A stretch of DNA of 64,000 nt from contig OX030967.1 in NCBI GenBank assembly GCA_943735955.1, positions 814,880-878,879 on the forward strand, given 5' to 3'. The DNA is from Piscicola geometra. Taxonomy: Eukaryota; Annelida; Clitellata; Hirudinida; Piscicolidae. Shown here piece after piece: positions 1-16,387 of the stretch. Positions within the stretch are counted from its first letter, which is position 1; each line of letters begins with the position of its first letter. Under the pieces are notes generated by a model. It was not told the origin of the DNA, made no database searches, and saw only the letters and a program-made list of their open reading frames with translations. Both the position numbers and the translations under genes were made by a program.

Positions 1-3000
1 TATGGTATAATTTTGGTATATTGTGGTATAATTTTGGTATATTGTGGTATAATTTATGTATATTTTGGTATAATTTTGGTATATTGTAGTATAATTTTGG
101 TATATTGTGGTGTAATTTTGGTATATTGTGGTATAATTTTGGTATATTGTGGTATAATTTTGGTATATTGTGGTATTATTTTGGTATATTGTGGTATAAT
201 TTTGGTATATTGTGGTATAATTTTGATATATTGTGGTATAATTGTGGTATTATGTGGAATATTGTGGTTTAATTTTAGTATATTGTGGTATAATTTTGGT
301 ATCTTGTGGTATAATTTTGGTATATTGTGGTATAACTTTGGTATATTGTGGTTTAATTTTGGTATATTGTGGTATAATTTTGATATATTGTGGTATAATT
401 GTGGTATTATGTGGAATATTGTGGTATAATTTTGGTATATTGTGGTCTTTTGTGATATATTGTGGTACATTGTGTTGTAATTGTGGTATAATTGTGGTAT
501 AATTGTGGTATAATTTTGGTATATTGTGGTATAATTTTGGTATATTGTGGTATAATTTTGATATATTGTGGTATAATTGTGGTATTATGTGGAATATTGT
601 GGTTTAATTTTAGTATATTGTGGTATAATTTTGGTATCTTGTGGTATAATTTTGGTATATTGTGGTATAACTTTGGTATATTGTGGTATAATTTTGGTAT
701 ATTGTGGTATAATTTTGATATATTGTGGTATAATTGTGGTATTATGTGGAATATTGTGGTATAATTTTAGTATATTGTGGTATAATTTTGGTATCTTGTG
801 GTATAATTTTGGTATATTGTGGTATAACTTTGGTATATTGTGGTATAATTTTGGTATATTGGGGTATAATTTTGATATATTGTGGTATAATTGTGGTGTT
901 ATGTGGAATATTGTGGTATAATTTTGGTATATTGTGGTCTTTTGTGGTATATTGTGGTACATTGTGTTGTAATTGTGTTGTAATTGTGGTATAATTGTGG
1001 TATAATTGTGGTATAATTGTGGTATAATTGTGGTATAATTTTGTTACATTGTGGTATAATTGTGGTATAATTTTGGTATATTGTGGTATAATTTTGGTAT
1101 CTTGTGGTATAATTTTGGTATATTGTGGTATAATTTTGATATATTATGGTATAATTGTGGTATTATGTGGAATATTGTGGTATAATTTTGGTATATTGTG
1201 GTATAATTTTGGTATATTGTGGTATAATTTTGGTATATTGTAGTATAATTTTGGTATATTGTGGTATAATTTTGATATATTGTGGTATAATTGTGGTATT
1301 ATGTGGAATAATATGGTATAATTTTGGTATATTGTGGTATAATTTTGGTATATTGTGGTATAATTTATGTATATTTTGGTATAATTTTGGTATTTTGTAG
1401 TATAATTTTGGTATATTGTGGTGTAATTTTGGTATATTGTGGTATAATTTTGGTATATTGTGGTATAATTTTGGTATATTGTGGTATTATTTTGGTATAT
1501 TGTGGTATAATTTTGGTATATTGTGGTATAATTTTGATATATTGTGGTATAATTGTGGTATTATGTGGAATATTGTGGTTTAATTTTAGTATATTGTGGT
1601 ATAATTTTGGTATCTTGTGGTATAATTTTGGTATATTGTGGTATAACTTTGGTATATTGTGGTTTAATTTTGGTATATTGTGGTATAATTTTGATATCTT
1701 GTGGTATAATTGTGGTATTATGTGGAATATTGTGGTATAATTTTGGTATATTGTGGTCTTTTGTGATATATTGTGGTACATTGTGTTGTAATTGTGGTAT
1801 AATTGTGGTATAATTGTGGTATAATTGTGGTATAATTTTGTTACATTGTGGTATAATTGTGGTATGATTGTGGTATATTGTGGTACATTGTGATCTATGG
1901 TGGTCTATTGTGGTATATTGTGGTATATTGTGGTATAATTGTGATATATTGTGGTATATTATGGTATAATTGTGTTGTAATTGTGGTATAATTTTGGTAT
2001 AGTGTGGTATAATTTTGGTATATTGTGGTTTAATTTTGGTATATTGTGGTGTTATTTTGGTATATTGTAGTATAATTTTGGTATATTGTGGTATAATTTT
2101 GGTGTATTGTGGTATAATTTTGGTATATTGAGATATAATTTTGGTATATTGTGGTATAATTTTGATATATTGTGGTATAATTGTGGTATTATGTGGAATA
2201 TTGTGGTATAATTTTGGTATATTGTGGTATAATTTTGGTATATTGTGGTATAATTTTGGTATATTGTGGTATAATTTTGATATATTGTGGTATAATTGTG
2301 GTATTATGTGGAATACTGTAGTATAATTTTGGTATATTGTGGTATAATTTTGATATATTGTGGTATAATTTTGGTATCTTGTGGTATAATTTTGGTATAT
2401 TGTGGTATAATTTTGATATATTGTGGTATAATTGTGGTATTATGTAGAATATTGTGGTATAATTTTGGTATATTGTGGTCTTTTGTGATATATTGTGGTA
2501 CATTGTGATGTAATTGTGGTATAATTGTGGTATAATTGTGGTATAATTGTGGTATAACTTTGTTACATTGTGGTATAATTGTGGTATAATTGTGGTATAT
2601 TGTGGTACATTGTGGTCTATGGTGGTTTATTGTGGTATATTGTGGTATAATTGTGATATATTGTGGTATATTATGGTATAATTGTGTTGTAATTGTGGTA
2701 TAATTTTGGTATATTGTGGTATAATTTTGGTATATTGTGGTTTAATTTTGGTATATTGTGGTGTTATTTTGGTATATTGTAGTATAATTTTGGTATATTG
2801 TGGTATAATTTTGGTGTATTGTGGTATAATTTTAGTATATTGTAGTATAATTTTGGTATATTGTGGTATAATTTTGATATATTGTGGTATAATTGTGGTA
2901 TTATGTGGAATATTGTGGTATAATTTTGGTATATTGTGCTATAATTTTGGTATATTGTGTTATAATTTTGGTATATTGTGGTATAATTTTGGTATATTGT

Positions 3001-6000
3001 GGTATAATTTTGGTATATTGTGGTATAATTTTGATATATTGTGGTATAATTTTGGTATATTGTGGTATAATTTTGATATATTGTGGTATAATTGTGGTAT
3101 TATGTGGAATATTGTGGTATAATTTTGGTATATTGTGGTATAATTTTGGTATATTGTGGTATAATTTTGGTATATTGTGGTATAATTTTGGTATATTGTG
3201 GTATAATTTTGATATATTGTGGTATAATTGTGGTATTATGTGGAATATTGTGGTATAATTTTAGTATATTGTGGTATAATTTTGGTATCTTGTGGTATAA
3301 TTTTGGTATATTGTGGTATAACTTTGGTATATTGTGGTATAATTTTGGTATATTGAGGTATAATTTTGATCTATTGTGGTATAATTGTGGTGTTATGTAG
3401 AATATTGTGGTATAATTTTGGTATATTGTGGTCTTTTGTGGTATATTGTGGTACATTGTGTTGTAATTGTGTTGTAAATGTGGTATAATTGTGGCATAAT
3501 TGTGGTATAATTGTGGTATAATTGTGGTATAATTTTGTTACATTGTGGTATAATTGTGGTATAATTTTGGTATATTGTGGTATAATTTTGGTATCTTGTG
3601 GTATAATTTTGGTATATTGTGGTATAATTTTGGTATCTTGTGGTATAATTTTGGTATATTGTGGTATAATTTTGATATATTATGGTATAATTGTGGTATT
3701 ATGTGGAATATTGTGGTATAATTTTGGTATATTGTGGTATAATTTTGATACATTATGGTATAATTGTGGTATTATGTGGAATATTGTGGTATAATTTTGG
3801 TATATTGTGGTATAATTTTGATATATTGTGGTATAATTGTGGTATTATGTGGAATATTGTAGTATAATTTTGGTATATTGTGGTATAATTTTGATATATT
3901 GTGGTATAATTTTGGTATCTTGTGGTATAATTTTGGTATATTGTGGTATAATTTTGATATATTGTGGTATAATTGTGGTATTATGTGGAATATTGTGGTA
4001 TAATTTTGGTATATTGTGGTCTTTTGTGATATATTGTGGTACATTGTGATGTAATTGTGGTATAATTGTGGTATAATTTTGTTACATTGTGGTATAATTG
4101 TGGTATAATTGTGGTATATTGTGGTACATTGTGGTCTATGGTGGTCTATTGTGGTATATTGTGGTATAATTGTGATATATTGTGGTATATTGTGGTATAA
4201 TTTTGGTATATTGTGGTATAATTTTGATATATTGTGGTATAATTGTGGTATTATGTGGAATATTGTGGTATAATTTTGGTATATTGTGGTATAATTTTGA
4301 TATATTGTGGTATAATTTTGGTATATTGTGGTATAATTTTGATATATTGTGGTATAATTGTGGTATTATGTTGAATATTGTGGTATAATTTTAGTATATT
4401 GTGGTATAATTTTGGTATATTGTGGTATAATTTTGGTATATTGTGGTATAATTTTGGTATATTGTGGTATAATTTTGATATATTGTGGTATAATTGTGGT
4501 ATTATGTGGAATATTGTGGTATAATTTTAGTATATTGTGGTATAATTTTGGTATCTTGTGGTATAATTTTGGTATATTGTGGTATAACTTTGGTATATTG
4601 TGGTATAATTTTGGTATATTGAGGTATAATTTTGATCTATTGTGGTATAATTGTGGTGTTATGTGGAATATTGTGGTATAATTTTGGTATATTGTGGTCT
4701 TTTGTGGTATATTGTGGTACATTGTGTTGTAATTGTGTTGTAATTGTGGTATAATTGTGGCATAATTGTGGTATAATTGTGGTATAATTGTGGTATAATT
4801 TTGTTACATTGTGGTATAATTGTGGTATAATTTTGGTATATTGTGGTATAATTTTGGTATCTTGTGGTATAATTTTGGTATATTGTGGTATAATTTTGGT
4901 ATCTTGTGGTATAATTTTGGTATATTGTGGTATAATTTTGATATATTATGGTATAATTGTGGTATTATGTGGAATATTGTGGTATAATTTTGGTATATTG
5001 TGGTATAATTTTGATACATTATGGTATAATTGTGGTATTATGTGGAATATTGTGGTATAATTTTGGTATATTGTGGTATAATTTTGATATATTGTGGTAT
5101 AATTGTGGTATTATGTGGAATATTGTAGTATAATTTTGGTATATTGTGGTATAATTTTGATATATTGTGGTATAATTTTGGTATCTTGTGGTATAATTTT
5201 GGTATAATGTGGTATAATTTTGATATATTGTGGTATAATTGTGGTATTATGTGGAATATTGTGGTATAATTTTGGTATATTGTGGTCTTTTGTGATATAT
5301 TGTGGTACATTGTGATGTAATTGTGGTATAATTGTGGTATAATTTTGTTACATTGTGGTATAATTGTGGTATAATTGTGGTATTATGTGGAATATTGTGG
5401 TATAATTTTGGTATATTGTGGTATAATTTTGATATATTGTGGTATAATTTTGGTATATTGTGGTATAATTTTGATATATTGTGGTATAATTGTGGTATTA
5501 TGTTGAATATTGTGGTATAATTTTAGTATATTGTGGTATAATTTTGGTATATTGTGGTATAATTTTGGTATATTGTGGTATAATTTTGGTATATTGTGGT
5601 ATAATTTTGATATATTGTGGTATAATTGTGGTATTATGTGGAATATTGTGGTATAATTTTAGTATATTGTGGTATAATTTTGGTATCTTGTGGTATAATT
5701 TTGGTATATTGTGGTATAACTTTGGTATATTGTGGTATAATTTTGGTATATTGTGGTATAATTTTGATACATTATGGTATAATTGTGGTATTATGTGGAA
5801 TATTGTGGTATAATTTTGATACATTATGGTATAATTGTGGTATTATGTGGAATATTGTGGTATAATTTTGGTATATTGTGGTATAATTTTGATATATTGT
5901 GGTATAATTGTGGTATTATGTGGAATATTGTAGTATAATTTTGGTATATTGTGGTATAATTTTGATATATTGTGGTATAATTTTGGTATCTTGTGGTATA

Positions 6001-9000
6001 ATTTTGATATATTGTGGTATAATTGTGGTATTATGTGGAATATTGTGGTATAATTTTAGTATATTGTGGTATAATTTTGGTATCTTGTGGTATAATTTTG
6101 GTATATTGTGGTATAACTTTGGTATATTGTGGTATAATTTTGGTATATTGAGGTATAATTTTGATCTATTGTGGTATAATTGTGGTGTTATGTGGAATAT
6201 TGTGGTATAATTTTGGTATATTGTGGTCTTTTGTGGTATATTGTGGTACATTGTATTGTAATTGTGTTGTAATTGTGGTATAATTGTGGCATAATTGTGG
6301 TATAATGGTGGTATAATTGTGGTATAATTTTGTTACATTGTGGTATAATTGTGGTATAATTTTGGTATATTGTGGTATAATTTTGGTATCTTGTGGTATA
6401 ATTTTGGTATATTGTGGTATAATTTTGGTATATTGTGGTCTTTTGTGGTATATTGTGGTACATTGTATTGTAATTGTGTTGTAATTGTGGTATAATTGTG
6501 GCATAATTGTGGTATAATGGTGGTATAATTGTGGTATAATTTTGTTACATTGTGGTATAATTGTGGTATAATTTTGGTATATTGTGGTATAATTTTGGTA
6601 TCTTGTGGTATAATTTTGGTATATTGTGGTATAATTTTGGTATCTTGTGGTATAATTTTGGTATATTGTGGTATAATTTTGATATATTATGGTATAATTG
6701 TGGTATTATGTGGAATATTGTGGTATAATTTTGGTATATTGTGGTATAATTTTGATACATTATGGTATAATTGTGGTATTATGTGGAATATTGTGGTATA
6801 ATTTTGGTATATTGTGGTATAATTTTAATATATTGTGGTATAATTGTGGTATTATGTGGAATATTGTAGTATAATTTTGGTATATTGTGGTATAATTTTG
6901 ATATATTGTGGTATAATTTTGGTATCTTGTGGTATAATTTTGGTATATTGTGGTATAATTTTGATATATTGTGGTATAATTGTGGTATTATGTGGAATAT
7001 TGTGGTATAATTTTAGTATATTGTGGTATAATTTTGGTATCTTGTGGTATAATTTTGGTATATTGTGGTATAACTTTGGTATATTGTGGTATAATTTTGG
7101 TATATTGTGGTATAATTTTGATACATTATGGTATAATTGTGGTATTATGTGGAATATTGTGGTATAATTTTGATACATTATGGTATAATTGTGGTATTAT
7201 GTGGAATATTGTGGTATAATTTTGGTATATTGTGGTATAATTTTGATATATTGTGGTATAATTGTGGTATTATGTGGAATATTGTAGTATAATTTTGGTA
7301 TATTGTGGTATAATTTTGATATATTGTGGTATAATTTTGGTATCTTGTGGTATAATTTTGATATATTGTGGTATAATTGTGGTATTATGTGGAATATTGT
7401 GGTATAATTTTAGTATATTGTGGTATAATTTTGGTATCTTGTGGTATAATTTTGGTATATTGTGGTATAACTTTGGTATATTGTGGTATAATTTTGGTAT
7501 ATTGAGGTATAATTTTGATCTATTGTGGTATAATTGTGGTGTTATGTGGAATATTGTGGTATAATTTTGGTATATTGTGGTCTTTTGTGGTATATTGTGG
7601 TACATTGTATTGTAATTGTGTTGTAATTGTGGTATAATTGTGGCATAATTGTGGTATAATGGTGGTATAATTGTGGTATAATTTTGTTACATTGTGGTAT
7701 AATTGTGGTATAATTTTGGTATATTGTGGTATAATTTTGGTATCTTGTGGTATAATTTTGGTATATTGTGGTATAATTTTGGTATCTTGTGGTATAATTT
7801 TGGTATATTGTGGTATAATTTTGATATATTATGGTATAATTGTGGTATTATGTGGAATATTGTGGTATAATTTTGGTATATTGTGGTATAATTTTGATAC
7901 ATTATGGTATAATTGTGGTATTATGTGGAATATTGTGGTATAATTTTGGTATATTGTGGTATAATTTTAATATATTGTGGTATAATTGTGGTATTATGTG
8001 GAATATTGTAGTATAATTTTGGTATATTGTGGTATAATTTTGATATATTGTGGTATAATTTTGGTATCTTGTGGTATAATTTTGGTATATTGTGGTATAA
8101 TTTTGATATATTGTGGTATAATTGTGGTATTATGTGGAATATTGTGGTATAATTTTGGTATATTGTGGTCTTTTGTGATATATTGTGGTACATTGTGATG
8201 TAATTGTGGTATAATTGTGGTATAATTTTGTTACATTGTGGTCTAATTGTGGTATAATTGTGGTATATTGTGGTACATTGTGGTCTATGGTGGTCTATTG
8301 TGGTATATTGTGGTATAATTGTGATATATTGTGGTATATTGTGGTATAATTTTGGTATATTGTGGTATAATTTTGATATATTGTGGTATAATTGTGGTAT
8401 TATGTTGAATATTGTGGTATAATTTTAGTATATTGTGGTATAATTTTGGTATATTGTGGTATAATTTTGGTATATTGTGGTATAATTTTGGTATATTGTG
8501 GTATAATTTTGATATATTGTGGTATAATTGTGGTATTATGTGGAATATTGTGGTATAATTTTGGTATATTGTGGTATAATTTTGATATATTGTGGTATAA
8601 TTTTGGTATATTGTGGTATAATTTTGATATGTTGTGGTATAATTGTGGTATTATGTTGAATATTGTGGTATAATTTTAGTATATTGTGGTATAATTTTGG
8701 TATATTGTGGTATAATTTTGGTATATTGTGGTATAATTTTGGTATATTGTGGTATAATTTTGATATATTGTGGTATAAATGTGGTATTATGTGGAATATT
8801 GTGGTATAATTTTAGTCTATTGTGGTATAATTTTGGTATCTTGTGGTATAATTTTGGTATATTGTGGTATAACTTTGGTATATTGTGGTATAATTTTGGT
8901 ATATTGAGGTATAATTTTGATCTATTGTGGTATAATTGTGGTGTTATGTGGAATATTGTGGTATAATTTTGGTATATTGTGGTCTTTTGTGGTATATTGT

Positions 9001-12000
9001 GGTACATTGTGTTGTAATTGTGTTGTAATTGTGGTATAATTGTGGCATAATTGTAGTATAATTGTGGTATAATTGTGGTATAATTTTGTTACATTGTGGT
9101 ATAATTGTGGTATAATTTTGGTATATTGTGGTATAATTTTGGTATCTTGTGGTATAATTTTGGTATATTGTGGTATAATTTTGGTATCTTGTGGTATAAT
9201 TTTGGTATATTGTGGTATAATTTTGATATATTATGGTATAATTGTGGTATTATGTGGAATATTGTGGTATAATTTTGGTATATTGTGGTATAATTTTGAT
9301 ACATTATGGTATAATTGTGGTATTATGTGGAATATTGTGGTATAATTTTGGTATATTGTGGTATAATTTTGATATATTGTGGTATAATTGTGGTATTATG
9401 TGGAATATTGTAGTATAATTTTGGTATATTGTGGTATAATTTTGTTATATTGTGGTATAATTTTGGTATCTTGTGGTATAATTTTGGTATATTGTGGTAT
9501 AATTTTGATATGTTGTGGTATAACTGTGGTATTATGTGGAATATTGTGGTATAATTTTGGTATATTGTGGTCTTTTGTGATATATTGTGGTACATTGTGA
9601 TGTAATTGTGGTATAATTGTGGTATAATTTTGTTACATTGTGGTATAATTGTGGTATAATTTTGGTATATTGTGGTACATTGTGGTCTATGGTGGTCTAT
9701 TGTGGTATATTGTGGTATAATTGTGATATATTGTGGTATATTATGGTATAATTGTGTTGTAATTGTGGTATAATTTTGGTATATTGTGGTATAATTTTGG
9801 TATATTGTGGTTTAATTTTGGTATATTGTGGTGTTATTTTGGTATATTGTAGTATAATTTTGGTATATTGTGGTATAATTTTGGTGTATTGTGGTATAAT
9901 TTTGGTATATTGTGGTATAATTTTGGTATATTGTGGTATAATTTTGATATATTGTGGTATAAGTGTGGTATTATGTGGAATATTGTGGTATAATTTTGGT
10001 ATATTGTGGTATAATTTTGGTATATTGTGGTATAATTTTGGTATATTGTGGTATAATTTTGATATATTCTGGTATAATTGTGGTATTATGTGGAATATTG
10101 TAGTATAATTTTAGTATATTGTGGTATAATTTTGGTATATTGTGGTATAATTTTGGTATCTTGTGGTATAATTTTGGTATATTGTGGTATAATTTTGATA
10201 TATTGTGGTATAATTGTGGTATTATGTGGAATATTGTGGTATAATTTTAGTATATTGTGGTATAATTTTGGTATCTTGTGGTATAATTTTGGTATATTGT
10301 GGTATAACTTTGGTATATTGTGGTATAATTTTGGTATATTGTGGTATAATTTTGATATATTGTGGTATAATTGTGGTATTATTGTGGTAAAATTGTGGTA
10401 TAATTTTGTTACATTGTGGTATAATTGTGGTATATTGTGGTACATTGTGGTCTATGGTGGTCTATTGTGGTATATTGTGGTATATTGTGGTATAATTGTG
10501 ATATATTGTGGTATATTATGGTATAATAGTGTTGTAATTGTGGTATAATTTAGGTACATTGTGGTATAATTTTGGTATATTGTGGTTTAATTTTGGTATA
10601 TTGTGGTATAATTTTGATATATTGTGGTATAATTGTGGTATTATGTGGAATATTGTGGTATAATTTTGGTATATTGTGGTATAATTTTGGTATATTGTGG
10701 TATAATTTTGGTATCTTGTGGTATAATTTTGGTATATTGTGGTATAATTTTGATATATTGTGGTATAATTGTGGTATTATGTGGAATATTGTGGTATAAT
10801 TTTGGTATATTGTGGTATAATTTTGGTATATTGTGGTATAATTTTGGTAAATTGTGGTATAATTTTGGTATATTGTGGTATAATTTTGATATATTGTGGT
10901 ATAATTGTGGTATTATGTGGAATATTGTAGTATAATTTTGGTATATTGTGGTATAATTTTGGTATATTGTGGTATAATTTATGTATATTGTGGTATAATT
11001 TTGGTATATTGTAGTATAATTTTGGTATATTGTGGTGTAATTTTGGTATATTGTGGTATAATTTTGGTATATTGTGGTATAATTTTGGTATATTGTGGTA
11101 TAATTTTGGTATATTGTGGTATAATTTTGGTATATTGTGGTATAATTTTGGTATCTTGTGGTATAATTTTGGTATATTGTGGTATAATTTTGGTATATTG
11201 TGGTATAATTTTGTTATCTTGTGGTATAATTTTGGTATATTGTGGTATAACTTTTGTATATTGTGGTATAATTTTGGTATATTGTGGTATAATTTTGATA
11301 TATTGTGGTATAATTGTGGTATTATGTGGAATATTGTGGTATAATTTTGGTATATTGTGGTCTTTTGTGATATATTGTGGTACATTGTGTTGTAATTGTG
11401 GTATAATTGTGGTATAAATGTGGTATAATTTTGTTACATTGTGGTATAATTGTGGTATAATTGTGGTATATTATGGTATAATTTTGGTATATTGTGGTTT
11501 AATTTTGGTATATTGTGGTATAATTTTGATATATTGTGGTATATTATGGTATAATTTTGGTATATTGTGGTTTAATTTTGGTATATTGTGGTATAATTTT
11601 GATATATTGTGGTATAATTGTGGTATTATGTGGAATATTGTGGTATAATTTTGGTATATTGTGGTATAATTTTGGTATATTGTGGTATAATTTTGGTATC
11701 TTGTGGTATAATTTTGGTTTATTGTGGTATAATTTTGATATATTGTGGTATAATTGTGGTATTATGTGGAATATTGTAGTATAATTTTGGTATATTGTGG
11801 TATAATTTTGGTATATTGTGGTATAATTTTGGTATCTTGTGGTATAATTTTAGTATATTGTGGTATAATTTTGATATATTGTGGTATAATTGTGGTATTA
11901 TGTGGAATATTGTGGTATAATTTTAGTATATTGTGGTATAATTTTGGTATATTGTGCTATAATTTTGGTATATTGTGTTATAATTTTGGTATATTGTGGT

Positions 12001-15000
12001 ATAATTTTGGTATATTGTGGTTGAATTTTGGTATATTGTGGTATAATTTTGATATATTGTGGTATAATTGTGGTATTATGTCGAATATTGTGGTATAATT
12101 TTGGTGTATTGTGGTATAATTTTGGTATTTTGTGGTATAATTTATGTATATTGTGGTATAGTTTTGGTATATTGTAGTATAATTTTGGTATATTGTGGTG
12201 TAATTTTGGTATATTGTGGTATAATTTTGGTATATTGTGGTATAATTTTGGTATATTGTGGTATAATTTTGGTATATTGTGGTATAATTTTGGTATATTG
12301 TGGTATAATTTTGATATATTGTGGTATAATTGTGGTATTATGTGGAATATTGTGGTATAATTTTAGTATATTGTGGTATAATTTTGGTATCTTGTGGTAT
12401 AATTTTGGTATATTGTGGTATAACTTTGGTATATTGTGGTATAATTTTGGTATATTGTGGTATAGTTTTGATATATTGTGGTATAATTGTGGTATTATGT
12501 GGAATATTGTGGTATAATTTTGTTATATTGTGGTCTTTTGTGGTATATTGTGGTACATTGTGTTGTAATTGTGGTATAATTGTGGTATTATGTGGAATAT
12601 TGTGGTATAATTTTGGTATATTGTGGTCTTTTGTGGTATATTGTGGTACATTGTGTTGTAATTGTGGTATAATTGTGGTATAACTGTGGTATAATTGTGG
12701 TATAATTGTGGTATAATTGTGGTATAATTGTTGTATTATTGTGGTATAATTGTGGTATAATTTTGTTACATTGTGGTATAATTGTGGTATATTGTGGTAC
12801 ATTGTGGTCTATGGTGGTCTATTGTGGTATATTGTGGTATATTGTGGTATAATTGTGATATATTGTGGTATATTATGGTATAATAGTAATTGTGGTATAA
12901 TTTTGGTATATTGTGGTGTAATTTTGGTATATTGTGGTTTAATTTTGGTATATTGTATTATAATTTTGATATATTGTGGTATAATTGTGGTATTATGTGG
13001 AATATTGTGGGATAATTTTGGTATATTGTGGTATAATTTTGGTATACTGTGGTATAATTTTGGTATCTTGTGGTATAATTTTGGTATATTGTGGTATAAT
13101 TTTGATATATTGTGGTATAATTGTGGTATTATGTGGAATATTGTGGTATAATTTTGGTATATTGTGGTATAATTTTGGTATATTGTGGTATAATTTTGGT
13201 AAATTGTGGTATAATTTTGGTATATTGTGGTATAATTTTGATATATTGTGGTATAATTGTGGTATTATGTGGAATATTGTGGTATAATTTTGGTATATTG
13301 TGGTATAATTTTGGTATATTGTGGTATAATTTATGTATATTGTGGTATAATTTTGGTATATTGTAGTATAATTTTGGTATATTGTGGTGTAATTTTGGTA
13401 TATTGTGGTATAATTTTGGTATATTCTGGTATAATTTTGGTATATTGTGGTATAATTTTGGTATATTGTGGTATAATTTTGGTATATTGTGGTATATATT
13501 TGATATATTGTGGTATAATTGTGGTATTATGTGAAATATTGTGGTTTAATTTTAGTATATTGTGGTATAATTTTGGTATCTTGTGGTATAATTTTGGTAT
13601 ATTGTGGTATAACTTTTGTATATTGTGGTATAATTTTGGTATATTGTGGTATAATTTTGATATATTGTGGTATAATTGTGGTATTATGTGGAATATTGTG
13701 GTATAATTTTGGTATATTGTGGTCTTTTGTGATATATTGTGGTACATTGTGTTGTAATTGTGGTATAATTGTGGTATAATTGTGGTATAATTGTGGTATA
13801 ATTTTGTTACATTGTGGTATAATTGTGGTATATTGTGGTACATTGTGGTCTATGGTGGTCTATTGTGGTATATTGTGGTATATTGTGGTATAATTGTGAT
13901 ATATTGTGGTATATTATGGTATAATTGTGTTGTAATTGTGGTATAATTTTGGTATATTGTGGTATAATTTTGGTATATTGTGGTATAATTTTAATAAATT
14001 GTGGTATAATTTTGGTATATTGTGGTCTAATTTTGATATATTGTGGTATAATTGTGGTATTATGTGGAATACTGTGGTATAATTTTGGTATATTGTGGTG
14101 TAATTTTGGTATATTGTGGTATAATTTTGGTATATTGTGGTATAATTTTGGTATATTGTGGTATAATTTTGGTATATTGTGGTATAATTTTGGTATATTT
14201 TGGTATAATTTTGATATATTGTGGTATAATTGTGGTATTATGTGGAATATTGTGGTTTAATTTTAGTATATTGTGGTATAATTTTGGTATATTGTGGTAC
14301 ATTGTGGTCTATGGTGGTCTATTGTGGTATATTGTGGTATATTGTGGTATAATTGTGATATATTGTGGTATATTATGGTATAATTGTGTTGTAATTGTGG
14401 TATAATTTTGGTATATTGTGGTATAATTTTGGTATATTGTGGTTTAATTTTGGTATATTGTGGTGTAATTTTGGTATATTGTAGTATAATTTTGGTATAT
14501 TGTGGTATAATTTTGGTGTATTGTGGTATAATTTTGGTATATTGTGGTATAATTTTGGTATATTGTGGTATAATTTTGATATATTGTGGTATAATTGTGG
14601 TATTATGTGGAATATTGTGGTATAATTTTGGTATATTGTGGTATAATTTTGGTATATTGTGGTATAATTTTGGTATATTGTGGTATAATTTTGATATATT
14701 GTGGTATAATTGTGGTATTATGTGGAATATTGTAGTATAATTTTGGTATTTTGTGGTATAATTTTGGTATATTGTGGTATAAATTTGGTATCTTGTGGTA
14801 TAATTTTGGTATATTGTGGTATAATTTTGATATATTGTGGTATAATTGTGGTATTATGTGGAATATTGTGGTATAATTTTAGTATATTGTGGTATAATTT
14901 TGGTATATTGTGGTATAATTTTGGTATATTGTGGTATAATTTTGGTAAATTGTGGTATAATTTTGGTATATTGTGGTCTAATTTTGATATATTGTGGTAT

Positions 15001-16187
15001 AATTTTGATATATTGTGGTATAATTGTGGTATTATGTGGAATATTGTGGTATAATTTTGGTATATTGTGGTCTTTTGTGATATATTGTGGTACATTGTGT
15101 TGTAATTGTGGTATAATTGTGGTATAATTGTGGTATAATTGTGGTATAATTTTGTTACATTGTGGTATAATTGTGGTATAATTGTGGTATATTGTGGTAC
15201 ATTGTGGTCTATGGTGGTCTATTGTGGTATATTGTGGTATATTGTGGTATAATTGTGATATATTGTGGTATATTATGGTATAATTGTGTTGTAATTGTGG
15301 TATAATTTTGGTATATTGTGGTATAATTTTGGTATATTGTGGTATAATTTTGGTAAATTGTGGTATAATTTTGGTATATTGTGGTCTAATTTTGATATAT
15401 TGTGGTATAATTGTGGTATTATGTGGAATACTGTGGTATAATTTTAGTATATTGTGGTGTAATTTTGGTATATTGTGGTATAATTTTGGTATATTGTGGT
15501 ATAATTTTGGTATATTGTGGTATAATTTTGGTATATTGTGGTATAATTTTGGTATATTGTGGTATAATTTTGATATATTGTGGTATAATTGTGGTATTAT
15601 GTGGAATATTGTGGTTTAATTTTAGTATATTGTGGTATAATTTTGGTATATTGTGGTACATTGTGGTCTATGGTGGTCTATTGTGGTATATTGTGGTATA
15701 TTGTGGTATAATTGTGATATATTGTGGTATATTATGGTATAATTGTGTTGTAATTGTGGTATAATTTTGGTATATTGTGGTATAATTTTGGTATATTGTG
15801 GTTTAATTTTGGTATATTGTGGTGTAATTTTGGTATATTGTAGTATAATTTTGGTATATTGTGGTATAATTTTGGTGTATTGTGGTATAATTTTGGTATA
15901 TTGTGGTATAATTTTGGTATATTGTGGTATAATTTTGATATATTGTGGTATAATTGTGGTATTATGTGGAATATTGTGGTATAATTTTGGTATATTGTGG
16001 TATAATTTTGGTATATTGTGGTATAATTTTGGTATATTGTGGTATAATTTTGATATATTGTGGTATAATTGTGGTATTATGTGGAATATTGTAGTATAAT
16101 TTTGGTATATTGTGGTATAATTTTGGTATATTGTGGTATAAATTTGGTATCTTGTGGTATAATTTTGGTATATTGTGGTATAATTTT
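1..16187 (+). repeat. AT-rich 21-bp satellite array (satellite 1)
   Basis: The whole stretch is built from a 21-bp unit made of two half-units, GGTATAATTTT and GGTATATTGT. Shorter variants such as GGTATAATTGT and a recurrent block containing GGTCTATGGTGGTCTATTG are mixed in. Units are grouped into higher-order blocks: the segment at 1-430 recurs at about 1312-1740 (offset 1311), 5908-6251 recurs at 7262-7605 (1354), 6529-6801 at 7671-7943 (1142), and 13925-14740 at 15284-16099 (1359). Because 21 is divisible by three, open frames of 60-200 codons appear on both strands (WYNFGIL on plus, YHNIPKL on minus). These are by-products of the period, not genes. No other feature is visible inside the array. 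Confidence 0.97.
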
Positions 16188-16387
16188 NNNNNNNNNNNNN
16201 NNNNNNNNNNNNNNNNNNNNNNNNNNNNNNNNNNNNNNNNNNNNNNNNNNNNNNNNNNNNNNNNNNNNNNNNNNNNNNNNNNNNNNNNNNNNNNNNNNNN
16301 NNNNNNNNNNNNNNNNNNNNNNNNNNNNNNNNNNNNNNNNNNNNNNNNNNNNNNNNNNNNNNNNNNNNNNNNNNNNNNNNNNNNNNN
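16188..16387. other. Assembly gap of exactly 200 N
   Basis: A run of 200 unknown bases. The round length suggests a placeholder gap, not a measured distance. Satellite 1 reads in one orientation up to the gap (ending GGTATAATTTT) and in the reverse complement right after it (starting AAAATTATACC), so the two edges are mirror images. Confidence 0.98.

Noticed and set aside
1..16180. Dozens of WYNFGIL and YHNIPKL repeat frames on both strands
   Set aside because: A consequence of the 21-bp period. Both strands are equally open and no frame has non-repeat sequence or a start context.
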